A stretch of 44,894 nucleotides of DNA, taken from the NCBI GenBank assembly GCA_937889515.1, contig CALAOV010000183.1, positions 1 through 44,894 of the forward strand. Reading direction: 5' to 3'. Positions 29,159 to 39,337 of the stretch are shown piece after piece. Within the stretch, counting starts at the first letter, position 1, and every line of letters begins with the position of its first letter. The notes under the pieces are model-generated. The model saw only the letters and a program-made list of their open reading frames with translations, was not told the DNA's origin and did not search any database. Source of the stretch: an uncultured Myxococcales bacterium. GTDB taxonomy: Bacteria; Myxococcota_A; Polyangia; Fen-1088. Both the position numbers and the translations under genes were made by a program.

Positions 29159-29168
29159 CAAACTGGCA
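29156..29168. promoter_or_regulatory. Operator-like palindrome, site 1
   Basis: TGACAAACTGGCA differs from TGCCAAATTGGCA (30730-30742) at two positions. It overlaps the stop codon of the histidine kinase gene, about 150 bp before the proposed sigma-54 start of the regulator gene. Confidence 0.4.
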
Positions 29169-29194
29169 GCCGGCGTAGCCCCGTGGCGGCAAGA

Positions 29195-29207
29195 TGTCAG
29201 GTTGGCA
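29195..29207. promoter_or_regulatory. Operator-like palindrome, site 2
   Basis: TGTCAGGTTGGCA keeps the right arm TTGGCA perfectly and matches the reference palindrome at 10 of 13 positions. Its centre is about 110 bp before the proposed regulator promoter start. Confidence 0.4.
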
Positions 29208-29224
29208 CCAGATTGGACGTCGTG

Positions 29225-29235
29225 GCCAATTTGGC
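29225..29235. promoter_or_regulatory. Operator-like palindrome, site 3
   Basis: GCCAA-T-TTGGC is a perfect 5-bp-arm palindrome and the exact reverse complement of the core of the site at 30730-30742. Its centre is about 80 bp before the proposed regulator promoter start. Confidence 0.5.
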
Positions 29236-29283
29236 GTAATATTGATTCCTGTGTATTCAGGTAGTTACAGCAATTTACCCGAG

Positions 29284-29300
29284 CTGGCATCCGGGTTGAA
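29284..29300 (+). promoter_or_regulatory. Sigma-54-type -24/-12 promoter for the response regulator
   Basis: CTGGCAT-CCGGG-TTGAA matches TGGCAC-N5-TTGCA with one change in each half; the -24 GG is at 29286-29287 with correct spacing. The expected start near 29311 is almost at the ATG. Three palindromes lie 80-150 bp upstream. Confidence 0.45.
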
Positions 29301-29312
29301 GACGACAAGGGG

Positions 29313-30770
29313 ATGGAGTTGATGCCCGTCACGTCCGATGCGCCGACCGTGCTGGTGGTGGACGACGAGCCGCCGATCGTCGACTCGCTCCAGAAGATCC
29401 TCGAACGCGAGTCGTTGCGGGTCCTGACGGCCGGATCGGGGGGAGAGGCGCTAGAGATCCTCCGGCGCGAGCCGGTGTCGGTCCTGCTCACCGATCTCAT
29501 GATGCCGGGGATGTCGGGGATGGATCTGCTGCGCGCGAGCAAGAGCGTCGCGCCGGAGACCGAGACGGTGCTCATGACCGCCTACGGAACGGTCGAGAAC
29601 GCGGTCGAGGCCATGAAGCAGGGGGCCTACGACTTCGTGACCAAGCCGATCAAGCGCGCGCACCTGGTGCGGGTGATCGGAAAGGCCATCGAAAAGCGCT
29701 CGCTGGTGCAGGAGAACCGGTCGCTCCGGGCGCAGCTGGCGGCCGAGAAGCGCCGGACGCTCATCGGCCAGTCGCTCCCCTGGCGCCGGACCATGGAGAT
29801 CGTGCTGCAGGCGGCGCCCTCGCAGGCTACGGTGCTCTTGCTGGGCGAATCGGGGACCGGCAAGGAGCTGCTGGCGCGCGCGATTCACGAGAGCTCTCCG
29901 CGCGCCGGCGGCCCGTTCGTCCCGGTCAACTGCGCGGCGCTCCCCGAGAGCATCCTCGAAGCGGAGCTCTTCGGGTACGAGAAGGGGGCCTTCACGGGCG
30001 CGGCGCATCGGCACGACGGGCGCTTCGTTCAGGCCCACGGCGGCACGCTCTTTCTCGACGAAATCGGCGAGATCCCGACCCACGTCCAGGTCAAGTTGCT
30101 GCGCGTCCTGCAGGAGGGGGAGGTGGAACGGCTGGGCGGTCGAACGCTCAAGGTGGATCTGCGCCTGGTGGCCGCGACCAACCAGGACCTGCGCGCGGCC
30201 GTACGCGAGGGGCGGTTCCGGGAGGATCTGTACTATCGGCTCAACGTCATCGCCGTGCCGATCCCGCCGCTCCGGGACCGGCGTGAGGACGTGCCCCTTC
30301 TGGCCGAGCACTTCCTGCAGCTCTACGCCGCGCGCAACGGGCGCCACCTGTCGGGCTTCTCGCGGGTGGTCGCCGATACGCTGGCTCGGCACGACTGGCC
30401 CGGGAACGTGCGCGAGCTCGAGAACACGGTCGAACGCGCGGTGGTCCTCTCGCGGGGGAGTGCCATCGAGATCGACGATCTGCCGCCCGAGGTGCGGCAG
30501 GGTGGGGTGACCGGCGACGGCCGCACGCTCTCCTTCGCCGTCGGCACGCCTCTCGAGGAGATCGAACGCCGGGTCATCCACGCCACGCTGGCCCACGTGG
30601 GCGGCGACAAGCGCCTGTGCGCCCAGCTTCTCGGGATCGCGACCCGGACCATCTACCGGCGCCTCGAAGAAGAGCGGGTCGAGCCCGAATCGTCGCCGGC
30701 TTCATCGGCAGAGCCGTCCGGCCGGGACTTGCCAAATTGGCAGGGACCCCATGCCGTCGGTTCTCGCTAA
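29313..30770 (+). CDS. Sigma-54-dependent response regulator (NtrC family)
   Basis: Transcription activator of 485 residues. The receiver domain has Asp18/Asp19 and phospho-acceptor Asp61 ([10 protein letters not shown]), with Lys in VTKPIK. The AAA+ domain has Walker A GESGTGKE (about 178-185), the sigma-54-contacting loop GAFTGA (about 225-230), Walker [11 protein letters not shown] and the [12 protein letters not shown] block. The C-terminal Fis-type helix-turn-helix lies near residues 412-455 ([22 protein letters not shown]), then a Pro/Ser-rich tail. It would melt sigma-54 promoters from enhancer-like sites when phosphorylated, probably by the adjacent kinase. ATG at 29322 is an alternative start with GGAG before it. 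Promoter and palindrome sites suggest control of itself and of the gsp operon downstream. Confidence 0.95.
   Translation: MELMPVTSDAPTVLVVDDEPPIVDSLQKILERESLRVLTAGSGGEALEILRREPVSVLLTDLMMPGMSGMDLLRASKSVAPETETVLMTAYGTVENAVEAMKQGAYDFVTKPIKRAHLVRVIGKAIEKRSLVQENRSLRAQLAAEKRRTLIGQSLPWRRTMEIVLQAAPSQATVLLLGESGTGKELLARAIHESSPRAGGPFVPVNCAALPESILEAELFGYEKGAFTGAAHRHDGRFVQAHGGTLFLDEIGEIPTHVQVKLLRVLQEGEVERLGGRTLKVDLRLVAATNQDLRAAVREGRFREDLYYRLNVIAVPIPPLRDRREDVPLLAEHFLQLYAARNGRHLSGFSRVVADTLARHDWPGNVRELENTVERAVVLSRGSAIEIDDLPPEVRQGGVTGDGRTLSFAVGTPLEEIERRVIHATLAHVGGDKRLCAQLLGIATRTIYRRLEEERVEPESSPASSAEPSGRDLPNWQGPHAVGSR
30730..30742. promoter_or_regulatory. Operator-like palindrome before the gsp operon, site 4
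   Basis: TGCCAA-A-TTGGCA is a perfect 6-bp-arm palindrome inside the last codons of the regulator gene. Its centre is about 98 bp before the proposed sigma-54 start of gspC, the usual distance for an enhancer site. Confidence 0.5.
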
Positions 30771-30807
30771 GTTGCTGATCTAAAAGGTATTTGCGAGCAG
30801 GACCGGG

Positions 30808-30823
30808 TGGTCTCGGCGTTGCT
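30808..30823 (+). promoter_or_regulatory. Sigma-54-type -24/-12 promoter for gspC
   Basis: GG at 30809-30810, ten bases, then GC at 30821-30822 within TTGCT, a perfect -12 half. The -24 half is weaker (TGGTCT against TGGCAC). A start near 30834 would give a 12-nt leader before the gspC ATG. Confidence 0.45.
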
Positions 30824-30845
30824 TTGATACCCACGCCGGACCTCC

Positions 30846-31763
30846 ATGGAGACCCTTCTCAGCAAGTATCTCGGCGCCGTCGATCTGGTCGTGATCGCGC
30901 TGTGCGCCATCTTCGGCGCACGCGCGACGGCGACGGTCATCGAGTCCAGCCTGCTGAGCGGCATCCCCAGCGCCAAGCACGGCTCCAAGCCCGCCGCCTC
31001 GGCCGCGCCGGCCGTCTACACCAAGCAGGTCGAGGAGATCCTCAAGCGGAACATTTTCTGCTCGACCTGCCCGCCCATCCTTCCCGTTCCCGTCACGCCG
31101 GGGGCGCCCGTCGTCCCGGAGCTGCAGCGCACCTCCCTGCCGCTCAAGCTGCTGGCGATCATGTTCGCGCCCGCGCCCGCCGACCCGCGCTGGTCGATGG
31201 CGATCATCCGGGACAACGACGCCAAGACCGCCGGGCCCTACGCGATCGGCTCGAAGCTGCGGGAGGCCACGGTGAGCGAGATCGACGAGGTGAAGGTCTA
31301 TCTCGATTTTGGCGGGGGGCGGATCGAGTACCTGGAGCTGCTGGACCGGCCCACGCCACCACCGGGCGCGCCGGTCGTCGCGACGGCGGCACCGGCCGAT
31401 CCGTTCGCGGCCGAGCTCGAAAAGGGGATCAAGAAGACGGGCGCGAACAGCTATGAGGTGCAGCATTCGACGCTGGACGCGCTGCTCGGCAACATGGGGG
31501 CGCTGTCCCGCGCCGCGCGCATCGTCCCCGAGATGCGCGACGGCAAGTCGATCGGGTTCCGACTCTTCAGCATCAAGCCCGACGGGCCGTTCGGGAAGAT
31601 CGGTCTGCAGAACGGCGATGTGATCTCCGCGATCAACGGTCTCGAGATGAACAGCCCGGACAAGGCGCTCGAGGTCTACACCAAGCTCAAGACGGCGAAC
31701 CACCTGTCGGTGGGGCTCGAGCGCAATGGCCAAAAGATGACCGAGGACTACAACATCCGATGA
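30846..31763 (+). CDS. gspC: Type II secretion protein GspC (PDZ form)
   Basis: Inner-membrane clamp that links the secretin GspD to the inner-membrane platform and takes part in substrate choice. The 305 residues have a short cytoplasmic start, one transmembrane helix (about 12-30), an Ala/Pro linker, the conserved ILKRNIFC segment (about 65-72) leading into the HR domain (about 95-165), and a C-terminal PDZ domain (about 220-305: GFRLFSIKPDGPFGKIGLQNGDVISAINGLE). The PDZ form is common in proteobacterial GspC. It is the first gene of a tight gsp operon. Its last bases overlap the gspD start (ATGA at 31760-31763). A candidate sigma-54 promoter ends about 23 bp before its ATG. Confidence 0.9.
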   Translation: METLLSKYLGAVDLVVIALCAIFGARATATVIESSLLSGIPSAKHGSKPAASAAPAVYTKQVEEILKRNIFCSTCPPILPVPVTPGAPVVPELQRTSLPLKLLAIMFAPAPADPRWSMAIIRDNDAKTAGPYAIGSKLREATVSEIDEVKVYLDFGGGRIEYLELLDRPTPPPGAPVVATAAPADPFAAELEKGIKKTGANSYEVQHSTLDALLGNMGALSRAARIVPEMRDGKSIGFRLFSIKPDGPFGKIGLQNGDVISAINGLEMNSPDKALEVYTKLKTANHLSVGLERNGQKMTEDYNIR

Positions 31764-34363
31764 AAATCAACAGACGACCCCTGGGATATGTGGTGATTGT
31801 GCTGGCGGCGGGCTTCGCGTCGGCGCATGCCGCGGTGGTGGAGGGCGCGGATCAGAAAGCGGTCCGGGTCGAGCCGGGCGCTTCGGCGCCACCTCCCGCG
31901 CCGCTCCCGCCGAGGCGGCGTCATGAGCCGCCGAACGCCGCCAGCGCAGCGGCCGCGGCGGCGGCGGCGGCCGGCGGCGCAGTCACTCCCGGCGCGAGCG
32001 TTTCGGGCGCGACGGTCGTCGGCGAGAAGGAGTTCAACTCCTGCAAGAAGTTTCCGACCGGCAAGCGGATCGTGAAGCTCAACCTCAAACCCGACACCGA
32101 GCTCGGGGACCTCATCTCCTGGATCTCGTCGATCACCTGCAAGCAGTTTCTCTTGCCGGGGACCATCCCGTCGAACAGCAAGAAGGTCACGATCGTGGCG
32201 CCCGAGCTGATCACGCCGGAGGAGGCCTACCGTCTGTTTCTGGGGGCGCTCGATTCGGTCGGTCTGACCGTGCAGCCGTCCGGCAAGGTCCTTCGAATCA
32301 TCGAGACGGTGAAGGCGAAGTCGGCCCCGATCCCGCTGTACGGCGAGGACTCCGACGTTCCGGCAAACGAGAGCTACGTGACCCGCCTCATCCGCGTCGA
32401 GAACGCCGACCCGAACGAGGTCGCCCAGGTCTTCGGTCGCCTCAAGGGCGAGCAGGGGGACGTGATCGTCTATGCGCCCCAGGGAGCCCTGATCGTGACC
32501 GATCTCGCGTCGAACATCACGCGGATGATGCACATCCTCAAGGAGATCGATCAGCCGGGCACCGGCGAGAAAGTCTGGATCATCGGCATCAAGAACACTT
32601 CCGCCAGCGAGATGGCCCAGAAGCTGGGAGAGATCTTCCAGGTGGCGAAGCTGGGTGGCAAGGGCGGCAACGCCGGCACGCCGGCGCCGGCGGGCGCCCC
32701 CACCCGGCTCAAGGTGGGCGATCTGACGACGGAGATGATGATCTCGAAGATCATCCCGGACGAGCGCTCGAACCAGCTGATCGTGATCGCCAACGAGCGG
32801 GCCTACGCGCGGGTGCTGACGCTCGTCAAGAAGTTGGATGTCCCGATCGAGGGGGGCGACGGGCGGATCCACGTCTACTACTGTGAGAACGCCAACTGCG
32901 ACGAGCTCGCGCAGACCATCGGCGCCGTCACGGGCATCGCGGTCAGCGGCGCCGGCGCCTCGCGGTCGCGGTCGCGCGGGTCCAATACCTCGACGCCCAC
33001 GCCAACCCCCACGCCCGGCGCGACCACCGGACAGCCGCTCCAGGGCGCGAACCTACTGTTCGAGGGCGAGGTCCGACTCAACTTCGATCGCCCGACCAAC
33101 TCGCTGATCATCGTCTCTTCGCTCAAGGATTATCAGGCCTTGCGGCGGGTGATCGAGCGCCTGGATTCACCCCGCAAGCAGGTGTTCGTCGAGGCGATGA
33201 TCCTGGAGGTCACGCTCGATAAGGAGCGCGACCTCGGCGCGTCGTGGCACGGCATCAAGCCGGAGAACCTCTTCGGTATGAACGATCCCAGCCTCATCGT
33301 CGGCGGCCTCAATCCCTCGAACACGCTGCTGCCGACCAACTCGCTCGGCGACACCATGCTGGCGGGCATCCTGGGGCCGGTGCTGTCGACGTCCGAAGCG
33401 GCTGGCCTCGGCTCGGCCGCCACCTCCACGGTCGACATCCCCTCGTTCGGCGTGCTCATCAAGGCGCTGCAGACCAACAGCGACGTCGACGTCCTGTCGA
33501 ACCCGCATCTGCTCATCATGAACAACGAGGACGGCGAGATCTCGGTCGGCTCGAAGGTGCCGTTTCCGGTGAGCACGCTCGGGCTCGGGGGGGCCGGCGC
33601 CGCGGCCGGCGCCGTCGGCGGGCTCGGCGGTCTGGGCCTGGGCGGCCTGTTCCCGCAGGTTCAGCGGGAGAAGGTCGCCCTCGAGCTCAAGCTGACCCCG
33701 CACGTCAACGAGCACGACATCATCCGGCTGGAGGTCGACGCGAAGAACTCGGAGCTCGCCCCCGGCGGAAACCCGGCGCTCGGGCCCTCGACCTCCGAAC
33801 GCAGCGCCAAGACCATCGTGGTCGCCAAGGACCAGCAGACGATCCTGATCGGCGGCCTCATGTCCGACAAGGTCATCAACAGCGTGGTCAAAATTCCGAT
33901 CCTGGGGGACATCCCCATCCTGGGGTTCTTCTTCCGCAACACCACCAAGCATGTGGTGAAAACCAACCTGATCATCGCGCTCACCCCGTACGTGATCAAC
34001 GATCAGTCGGACCTGCGCCGGGTGCTCGAGAAGAAGATGAAGGAGCGGCGCGAGTTCGTGGAACGCTTCGGCGGCGAAGAGCGTCCCAGCCTGGAGTCCG
34101 ACATCGACTACCGGCGCAAGCGTGGGATGCTGGAGGAGATCAACCGCGCCGCGCGGGAGATCGAGACCGAGGAGAGCGAGATGGACGCCATCAAGATCAA
34201 GGACGCGATGGACGAGTCCGGCCCGGTCGACCTTCCGGTCGGGCCGTCGGGTCCGGGCGCGCCGGCGGCTGGCCCGGCTGGCCCATCTGGTCCATCTGGT
34301 CCACCTTCGGGTGGCGGCACGCCGCCTGGGCCGGCTCCGTCCGAGCCGGGGCGCGTGCCCTGA
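31760..34363 (+). CDS. gspD: Type II secretion outer-membrane secretin GspD
   Basis: Forms the outer-membrane channel of the type II secretion system. The 867 residues start with a signal peptide (YVVIVLAAGFASAHA) and an Ala/Pro-rich stretch. The N0 domain follows (VKLNLKPDTELGDLISWISS, about 110-190), then three N1-N3 domains, and a secretin core with VFVEAMILEVTL, VDVLSNPHLLIMNNEDGEISVGSKVPF, LELKLTPHV and ILIGGLMSDKVINSVVKIPILGDIPILGFFFR. The N3 domain holds a Ser/Thr/Pro-rich insert (STPTPTPTPGATTG). The unusual C-terminus has Gly-Pro-X runs (GPAGPSGPSGPPSGG) encoded by short tandem repeats; a pilotin-binding segment is not obvious. Start overlaps gspC. Confidence 0.96.
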   Translation: MKINRRPLGYVVIVLAAGFASAHAAVVEGADQKAVRVEPGASAPPPAPLPPRRRHEPPNAASAAAAAAAAAGGAVTPGASVSGATVVGEKEFNSCKKFPTGKRIVKLNLKPDTELGDLISWISSITCKQFLLPGTIPSNSKKVTIVAPELITPEEAYRLFLGALDSVGLTVQPSGKVLRIIETVKAKSAPIPLYGEDSDVPANESYVTRLIRVENADPNEVAQVFGRLKGEQGDVIVYAPQGALIVTDLASNITRMMHILKEIDQPGTGEKVWIIGIKNTSASEMAQKLGEIFQVAKLGGKGGNAGTPAPAGAPTRLKVGDLTTEMMISKIIPDERSNQLIVIANERAYARVLTLVKKLDVPIEGGDGRIHVYYCENANCDELAQTIGAVTGIAVSGAGASRSRSRGSNTSTPTPTPTPGATTGQPLQGANLLFEGEVRLNFDRPTNSLIIVSSLKDYQALRRVIERLDSPRKQVFVEAMILEVTLDKERDLGASWHGIKPENLFGMNDPSLIVGGLNPSNTLLPTNSLGDTMLAGILGPVLSTSEAAGLGSAATSTVDIPSFGVLIKALQTNSDVDVLSNPHLLIMNNEDGEISVGSKVPFPVSTLGLGGAGAAAGAVGGLGGLGLGGLFPQVQREKVALELKLTPHVNEHDIIRLEVDAKNSELAPGGNPALGPSTSERSAKTIVVAKDQQTILIGGLMSDKVINSVVKIPILGDIPILGFFFRNTTKHVVKTNLIIALTPYVINDQSDLRRVLEKKMKERREFVERFGGEERPSLESDIDYRRKRGMLEEINRAAREIETEESEMDAIKIKDAMDESGPVDLPVGPSGPGAPAAGPAGPSGPSGPPSGGGTPPGPAPSEPGRVP

Positions 34364-34375
34364 GGAGCCCCTGAG

Positions 34376-36142
<1,767 letters not shown>

Positions 36143-36146
36143 ACCG

Positions 36147-37415
36147 GTGCCTGTTTACAGCTGGAAAGGCCTCAACACCGCCGGGAAGGCGGTGGCCGGC
36201 ACCCGGGACGCCGACGGACCGAAGGCCCTGCGCCAGGCCCTGCGCAAAGACGGCATCTTCATCACCGAGCACCGCGAGGTGCTGGCCGGCGGCGGACGGG
36301 CGGCGCCCCGGGCGGCGAACGCCGGCGGCGCGAAGGTGTCGGTCTTCAAGCGCGAGATCGACTTCAAGGGCGCCCTCGAGCGGGTGCGGCCGCAAGAGGT
36401 CGCGGCGTTCACGCGGCAGCTGGCGACCCTGCTCAAGGCCGGGATCCCGCTGGCCGAGGCGCTGGGCGCGCTCGGCGAGCAGGGGGACAACAAGAAGCTG
36501 GAGATGGTGCTGGCCGACATCCGGCAGAAGGTCAACGAGGGGAGCTCGCTGGCCGATACCTTGGCCGCGCACCCCAAGATCTTCCCCGAGCTCTACACGA
36601 ACATGGTTCGTTCGGGCGAGGCCGCCGGCAACCTCGACGCGGTGCTGGCCCGCCTGGCCGACTTCTTGGATTCGCAACACGCGCTGCGGGCCAAGGTCTC
36701 CGGCGCGATGACCTACCCAATCATCATGCTCGTGCTCGGGTCGGCAATCATGAGCGTGCTCATGGTGGTCGTGGTCCCCAAGATCACCTCCATTTTCGAG
36801 GATATGGGGAAAACGCTGCCCTGGAATACGCAGCTCCTCATCTTTACTTCCGATCTCGCTGGAAACTACTGGTGGGCGGTCCTCATTGTCGCCGGCCTCG
36901 GTTTCTGGCTCTTCCGGCGTTGGTCCCACACACCCAAGGGTCGCGCGATGCTCGACAAGATCCTGCTGCGCATCCCGCTGATCGGCCCGCTGATTCGCTT
37001 CGTCGGGGTTGCGCGTTTCGCGCGGACACTGGCGACGATGCTCTCAGCGGGTGTGCCGGTCCTGACCGCGCTCGAGATCGTGAAGAAGGTCCTCAACAAC
37101 ACCGTCCTCGAGAAGGTCGTCGAGGAGGCGCGCGACGCCATCCGCGAGGGCGAGTCGATTGCGACGCCGCTGAAACGCTCGGGCCAATTTCCTTCCCTGA
37201 TGGTCCACATGGTCGCCGTTGGGGAGCGCTCGGGGCAACTGGAGGCCATGCTAGAAAACGTGGCCACCGCCTACGAGCGCGACGTCGAAGGGAAGGTCAC
37301 GCGTCTGACCACGATCCTGTCGCCCCTGATGATCGTCGGCATGGCCTTGTGCGTGGTCTTCATTGTGTTCTCGGTCCTTCAACCCATTCTCGACATGCAG
37401 AACTTCGTCCAGTGA
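36147..37415 (+). CDS. gspF: Type II secretion inner-membrane platform protein GspF
   Basis: Polytopic membrane protein around which the pseudopilus is built and on which GspE acts. The 422 residues begin PVYSWKGLNTAGK, as GspF/PilC proteins do. They contain two repeats of the T2SSF domain: EVAAFTRQLATLLKAGIPLAEAL with NMVRSGEAAGNLDAVL, and FARTLATMLSAGVPVLTALEIV with HMVAVGERSGQLEAML. Hydrophobic helices lie near 190-215, 235-255 and 390-415. The GTG start is 4 nt after the gspE stop; no separate promoter or clear ribosome site is seen, so translation is probably coupled. Confidence 0.95.
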   Translation: MPVYSWKGLNTAGKAVAGTRDADGPKALRQALRKDGIFITEHREVLAGGGRAAPRAANAGGAKVSVFKREIDFKGALERVRPQEVAAFTRQLATLLKAGIPLAEALGALGEQGDNKKLEMVLADIRQKVNEGSSLADTLAAHPKIFPELYTNMVRSGEAAGNLDAVLARLADFLDSQHALRAKVSGAMTYPIIMLVLGSAIMSVLMVVVVPKITSIFEDMGKTLPWNTQLLIFTSDLAGNYWWAVLIVAGLGFWLFRRWSHTPKGRAMLDKILLRIPLIGPLIRFVGVARFARTLATMLSAGVPVLTALEIVKKVLNNTVLEKVVEEARDAIREGESIATPLKRSGQFPSLMVHMVAVGERSGQLEAMLENVATAYERDVEGKVTRLTTILSPLMIVGMALCVVFIVFSVLQPILDMQNFVQ

Positions 37416-37426
37416 GGAGAAAAGCC

Positions 37427-37849
37427 ATGAGTGCAATGAAAAGAAACGGCAAGGAGTGCGTCAAGCGAGTAGCGCGAGTCGTCGAGTCTGGCTTCACGCT
37501 CATCGAGATCATGATTGTGCTTGCGATCATCGCTCTTCTCGCGGGCGGGGTAGGTACCGCCGTGTTCAGTCAGTACAAGAAGGCCCAAGTGAAGATCGCC
37601 AAGCAGCGGGTCAATGCGGCCAAGAACAGCGTGAACTCCTTCTTGCTCGACAACAACGCCTGCCCGAAGGGCATCGACGATCTCATCAGCCAGAAGTACT
37701 TGGACAAGAGCAATGCCAAGGATCCCTGGGGCAAGGATCTCACCTTCCACTGCCCGGGCACGAACGACACCGACAGCGCAGACATCTCGTCTGCCGGACC
37801 CGACAAGCAGGAAGGGACCCCAGACGACATCCGGTCCTGGGAGCTCTAG
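37427..37849 (+). CDS. gspG: Major pseudopilin GspG
   Basis: Main building block of the type II secretion pseudopilus. The 140 residues have a 22-residue basic leader ending VVESG, the prepilin peptidase site G|FTLIE with Glu at +5, the hydrophobic helix IMIVLAIIALLAGGVGTAVF, the DPWGKDL motif of GspG and a C-terminal DIRSWEL that follows a SSAGPDKQEGTPDD loop, where the family binds calcium. AGGAGA 7 nt before the ATG is the best ribosome site in the operon, which fits a subunit needed in excess. The prepilin peptidase that would cut it (GspO/PilD) is not in the window. Confidence 0.95.
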   Translation: MSAMKRNGKECVKRVARVVESGFTLIEIMIVLAIIALLAGGVGTAVFSQYKKAQVKIAKQRVNAAKNSVNSFLLDNNACPKGIDDLISQKYLDKSNAKDPWGKDLTFHCPGTNDTDSADISSAGPDKQEGTPDDIRSWEL

Positions 37850-37886
37850 CGGGCGGGCCCGCGACGTTCACAGCCCAAAGACGACC

Positions 37887-38660
37887 ATGCGTCCGACTCG
37901 ACAATCTGAGCTCTGGGGGCGCCTCCCGCGTGCGCCCCGCGGGTTCACGTTGATCGAAATCATGGTGGTGTTGCTGATCATGGGCCTCGTCGCAAGCCTC
38001 GGTGTCACGGGGTTCCGAGCCGTCACCAAGAGCGATCTGCGGGCGACCACGGCGCACCTCTCGGGCGCCATTCGATATCTCTTCGATCGGGCGTCGATCA
38101 CCGGCAAGTACCACCGGCTGGTCATCGATCTCACCGAGGGGAAATATTGGGCCGAGGTCTCGGACGATCGCTTCTACGCGCCCAACGAGGCGGAGAGCCA
38201 GTCGGACCGAAAAAAACGCGAGAGCGACGAGGCGGCGGCCGACGAGGACGAGCGCAAGCGGCTGGAGAAGCAACAGAACGCCTACGGGGGTGGGTCGGTC
38301 TCGGCGGGGTCCAGCTTCGATCTGGCCAAGCTCGAGGTGGGCGAGTTTCGTCCCCGCCGCGCGCGCTTCGCCGCCTTCAAGGAGACGGCGCTCAAACCGG
38401 TCAGCTTGAAGAAGCTGAAGATCCGCAGCGTCTACACGCCGCGGATGACCGAGCCGGTGACCTCCGGACGCGCCTATCTGTATTTCTATCCGCTTGGACA
38501 GACCGAGCCGGCCATCGTGACCCTCACCGACGCCACGGGCGAGAGCGTCTACTCGCTGGTGGTCCACCCCATCACGGGCCGGATCCGCATCTACAACACC
38601 GAGGTGCTGCCGCCGGTCGGCCGCCAGTACGACGACGAGGGGAATCAGGTCGTCAAATGA
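37887..38660 (+). CDS. gspH: Minor pseudopilin GspH with charged insert
   Basis: Minor pseudopilin of 257 residues, longer than most GspH proteins (about 150-200). A 19-residue leader precedes G|FTLIEIMVVLLIMGLVASLGV, then the GspH helix pattern FRAVTKSDLRATTAHLSGAIRYLFDRA. The extra length is largely a charged, probably disordered insert (about residues 99-140, rich in Glu, Asp, Lys and Arg, ending GGGSVSAGSS). The C-terminal part returns to a pseudopilin-like beta region (AYLYFYPLGQTEPAIVTLTD). The last bases overlap the gspI start (ATGA). The position between gspG and gspI supports the assignment. Confidence 0.88.
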   Translation: MRPTRQSELWGRLPRAPRGFTLIEIMVVLLIMGLVASLGVTGFRAVTKSDLRATTAHLSGAIRYLFDRASITGKYHRLVIDLTEGKYWAEVSDDRFYAPNEAESQSDRKKRESDEAAADEDERKRLEKQQNAYGGGSVSAGSSFDLAKLEVGEFRPRRARFAAFKETALKPVSLKKLKIRSVYTPRMTEPVTSGRAYLYFYPLGQTEPAIVTLTDATGESVYSLVVHPITGRIRIYNTEVLPPVGRQYDDEGNQVVK

Positions 38661-39337
38661 CGCCCGCGAGATCGGCGATGGGGCCGCGACGTTCCAGCGC
38701 CGGGTTCACCTTGCTCGAGATCATGGTGGCCATCGCCATCCTCTCGTCGACGCTGGTGGTGCTCCTCTCGATCGTCACCAACAACGTCCGCTCGACCAAC
38801 CACGCCAAGATGACCACCTCGGCGACCTTCCTGGCCCGCACCAAGATGGTCGATATCGAGGACGAGATCCTCGACGACGGCTTCACCGACAACGACGAGA
38901 CCGGCGCAGGCTCCTTCAAGGACCTGGGCTACCCGCAATTTCGCTGGGAGACCAACATCGAACGGATCGAGCTGCCGTCCGATCTGGCGCAACGCTCCCG
39001 CGACCAGGCCAGCACCCAGAGTCAGGACGCCAAAGATCCGATGTCGCTCCTGACCGGGTTCATGGGCGGCATGATGAGCAGCTTCATCGATCCGATCCGG
39101 AACGGGCTACAGGAGTCGGTCCGCAAGGTGACGGTCCGCGTGCTCTGGGATGAGCACGGCCGGCCGAACCAGAATTTCGAGGTGATTCAATATCTGACCG
39201 ACCCCTCCAAGCTGGACGCCGCCGGGCTCACCGCCGGCGCCCCCAGCGGAACCGGTGGTAGCACGGGGAACAATGGAACGGGGGCCACCACCGGCGCGGC
39301 GTCGCCCTTCGGCGCGCTCCCGGGGTTGTTGCGTTGA
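38657..39337 (+). CDS. gspI: Minor pseudopilin GspI with Gly/Thr-rich tail
   Basis: Minor pseudopilin of the tip complex with GspJ and GspK. The 226 residues carry a 16-residue leader and G|FTLLEIMVAIAILSSTLVVLL. The body is longer than usual for GspI (about 120), with a Gln/Ser-rich loop, a glycine/methionine stretch (TGFMGGMMSSF) and a low-complexity end (GTGGSTGNNGTGATTGAAS). It overlaps gspH by four bases and gspJ by one base (TGATG), indicating coupled translation. Confidence 0.87.
   Translation: MTPARSAMGPRRSSAGFTLLEIMVAIAILSSTLVVLLSIVTNNVRSTNHAKMTTSATFLARTKMVDIEDEILDDGFTDNDETGAGSFKDLGYPQFRWETNIERIELPSDLAQRSRDQASTQSQDAKDPMSLLTGFMGGMMSSFIDPIRNGLQESVRKVTVRVLWDEHGRPNQNFEVIQYLTDPSKLDAAGLTAGAPSGTGGSTGNNGTGATTGAASPFGALPGLLR

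Noticed and set aside
29202-29217. TTGGCAC-N5-TGGA as a sigma-54 promoter
   Set aside because: Good -24 half but a poor -12 half; it overlaps one of the palindromes and is better read as part of the operator set.
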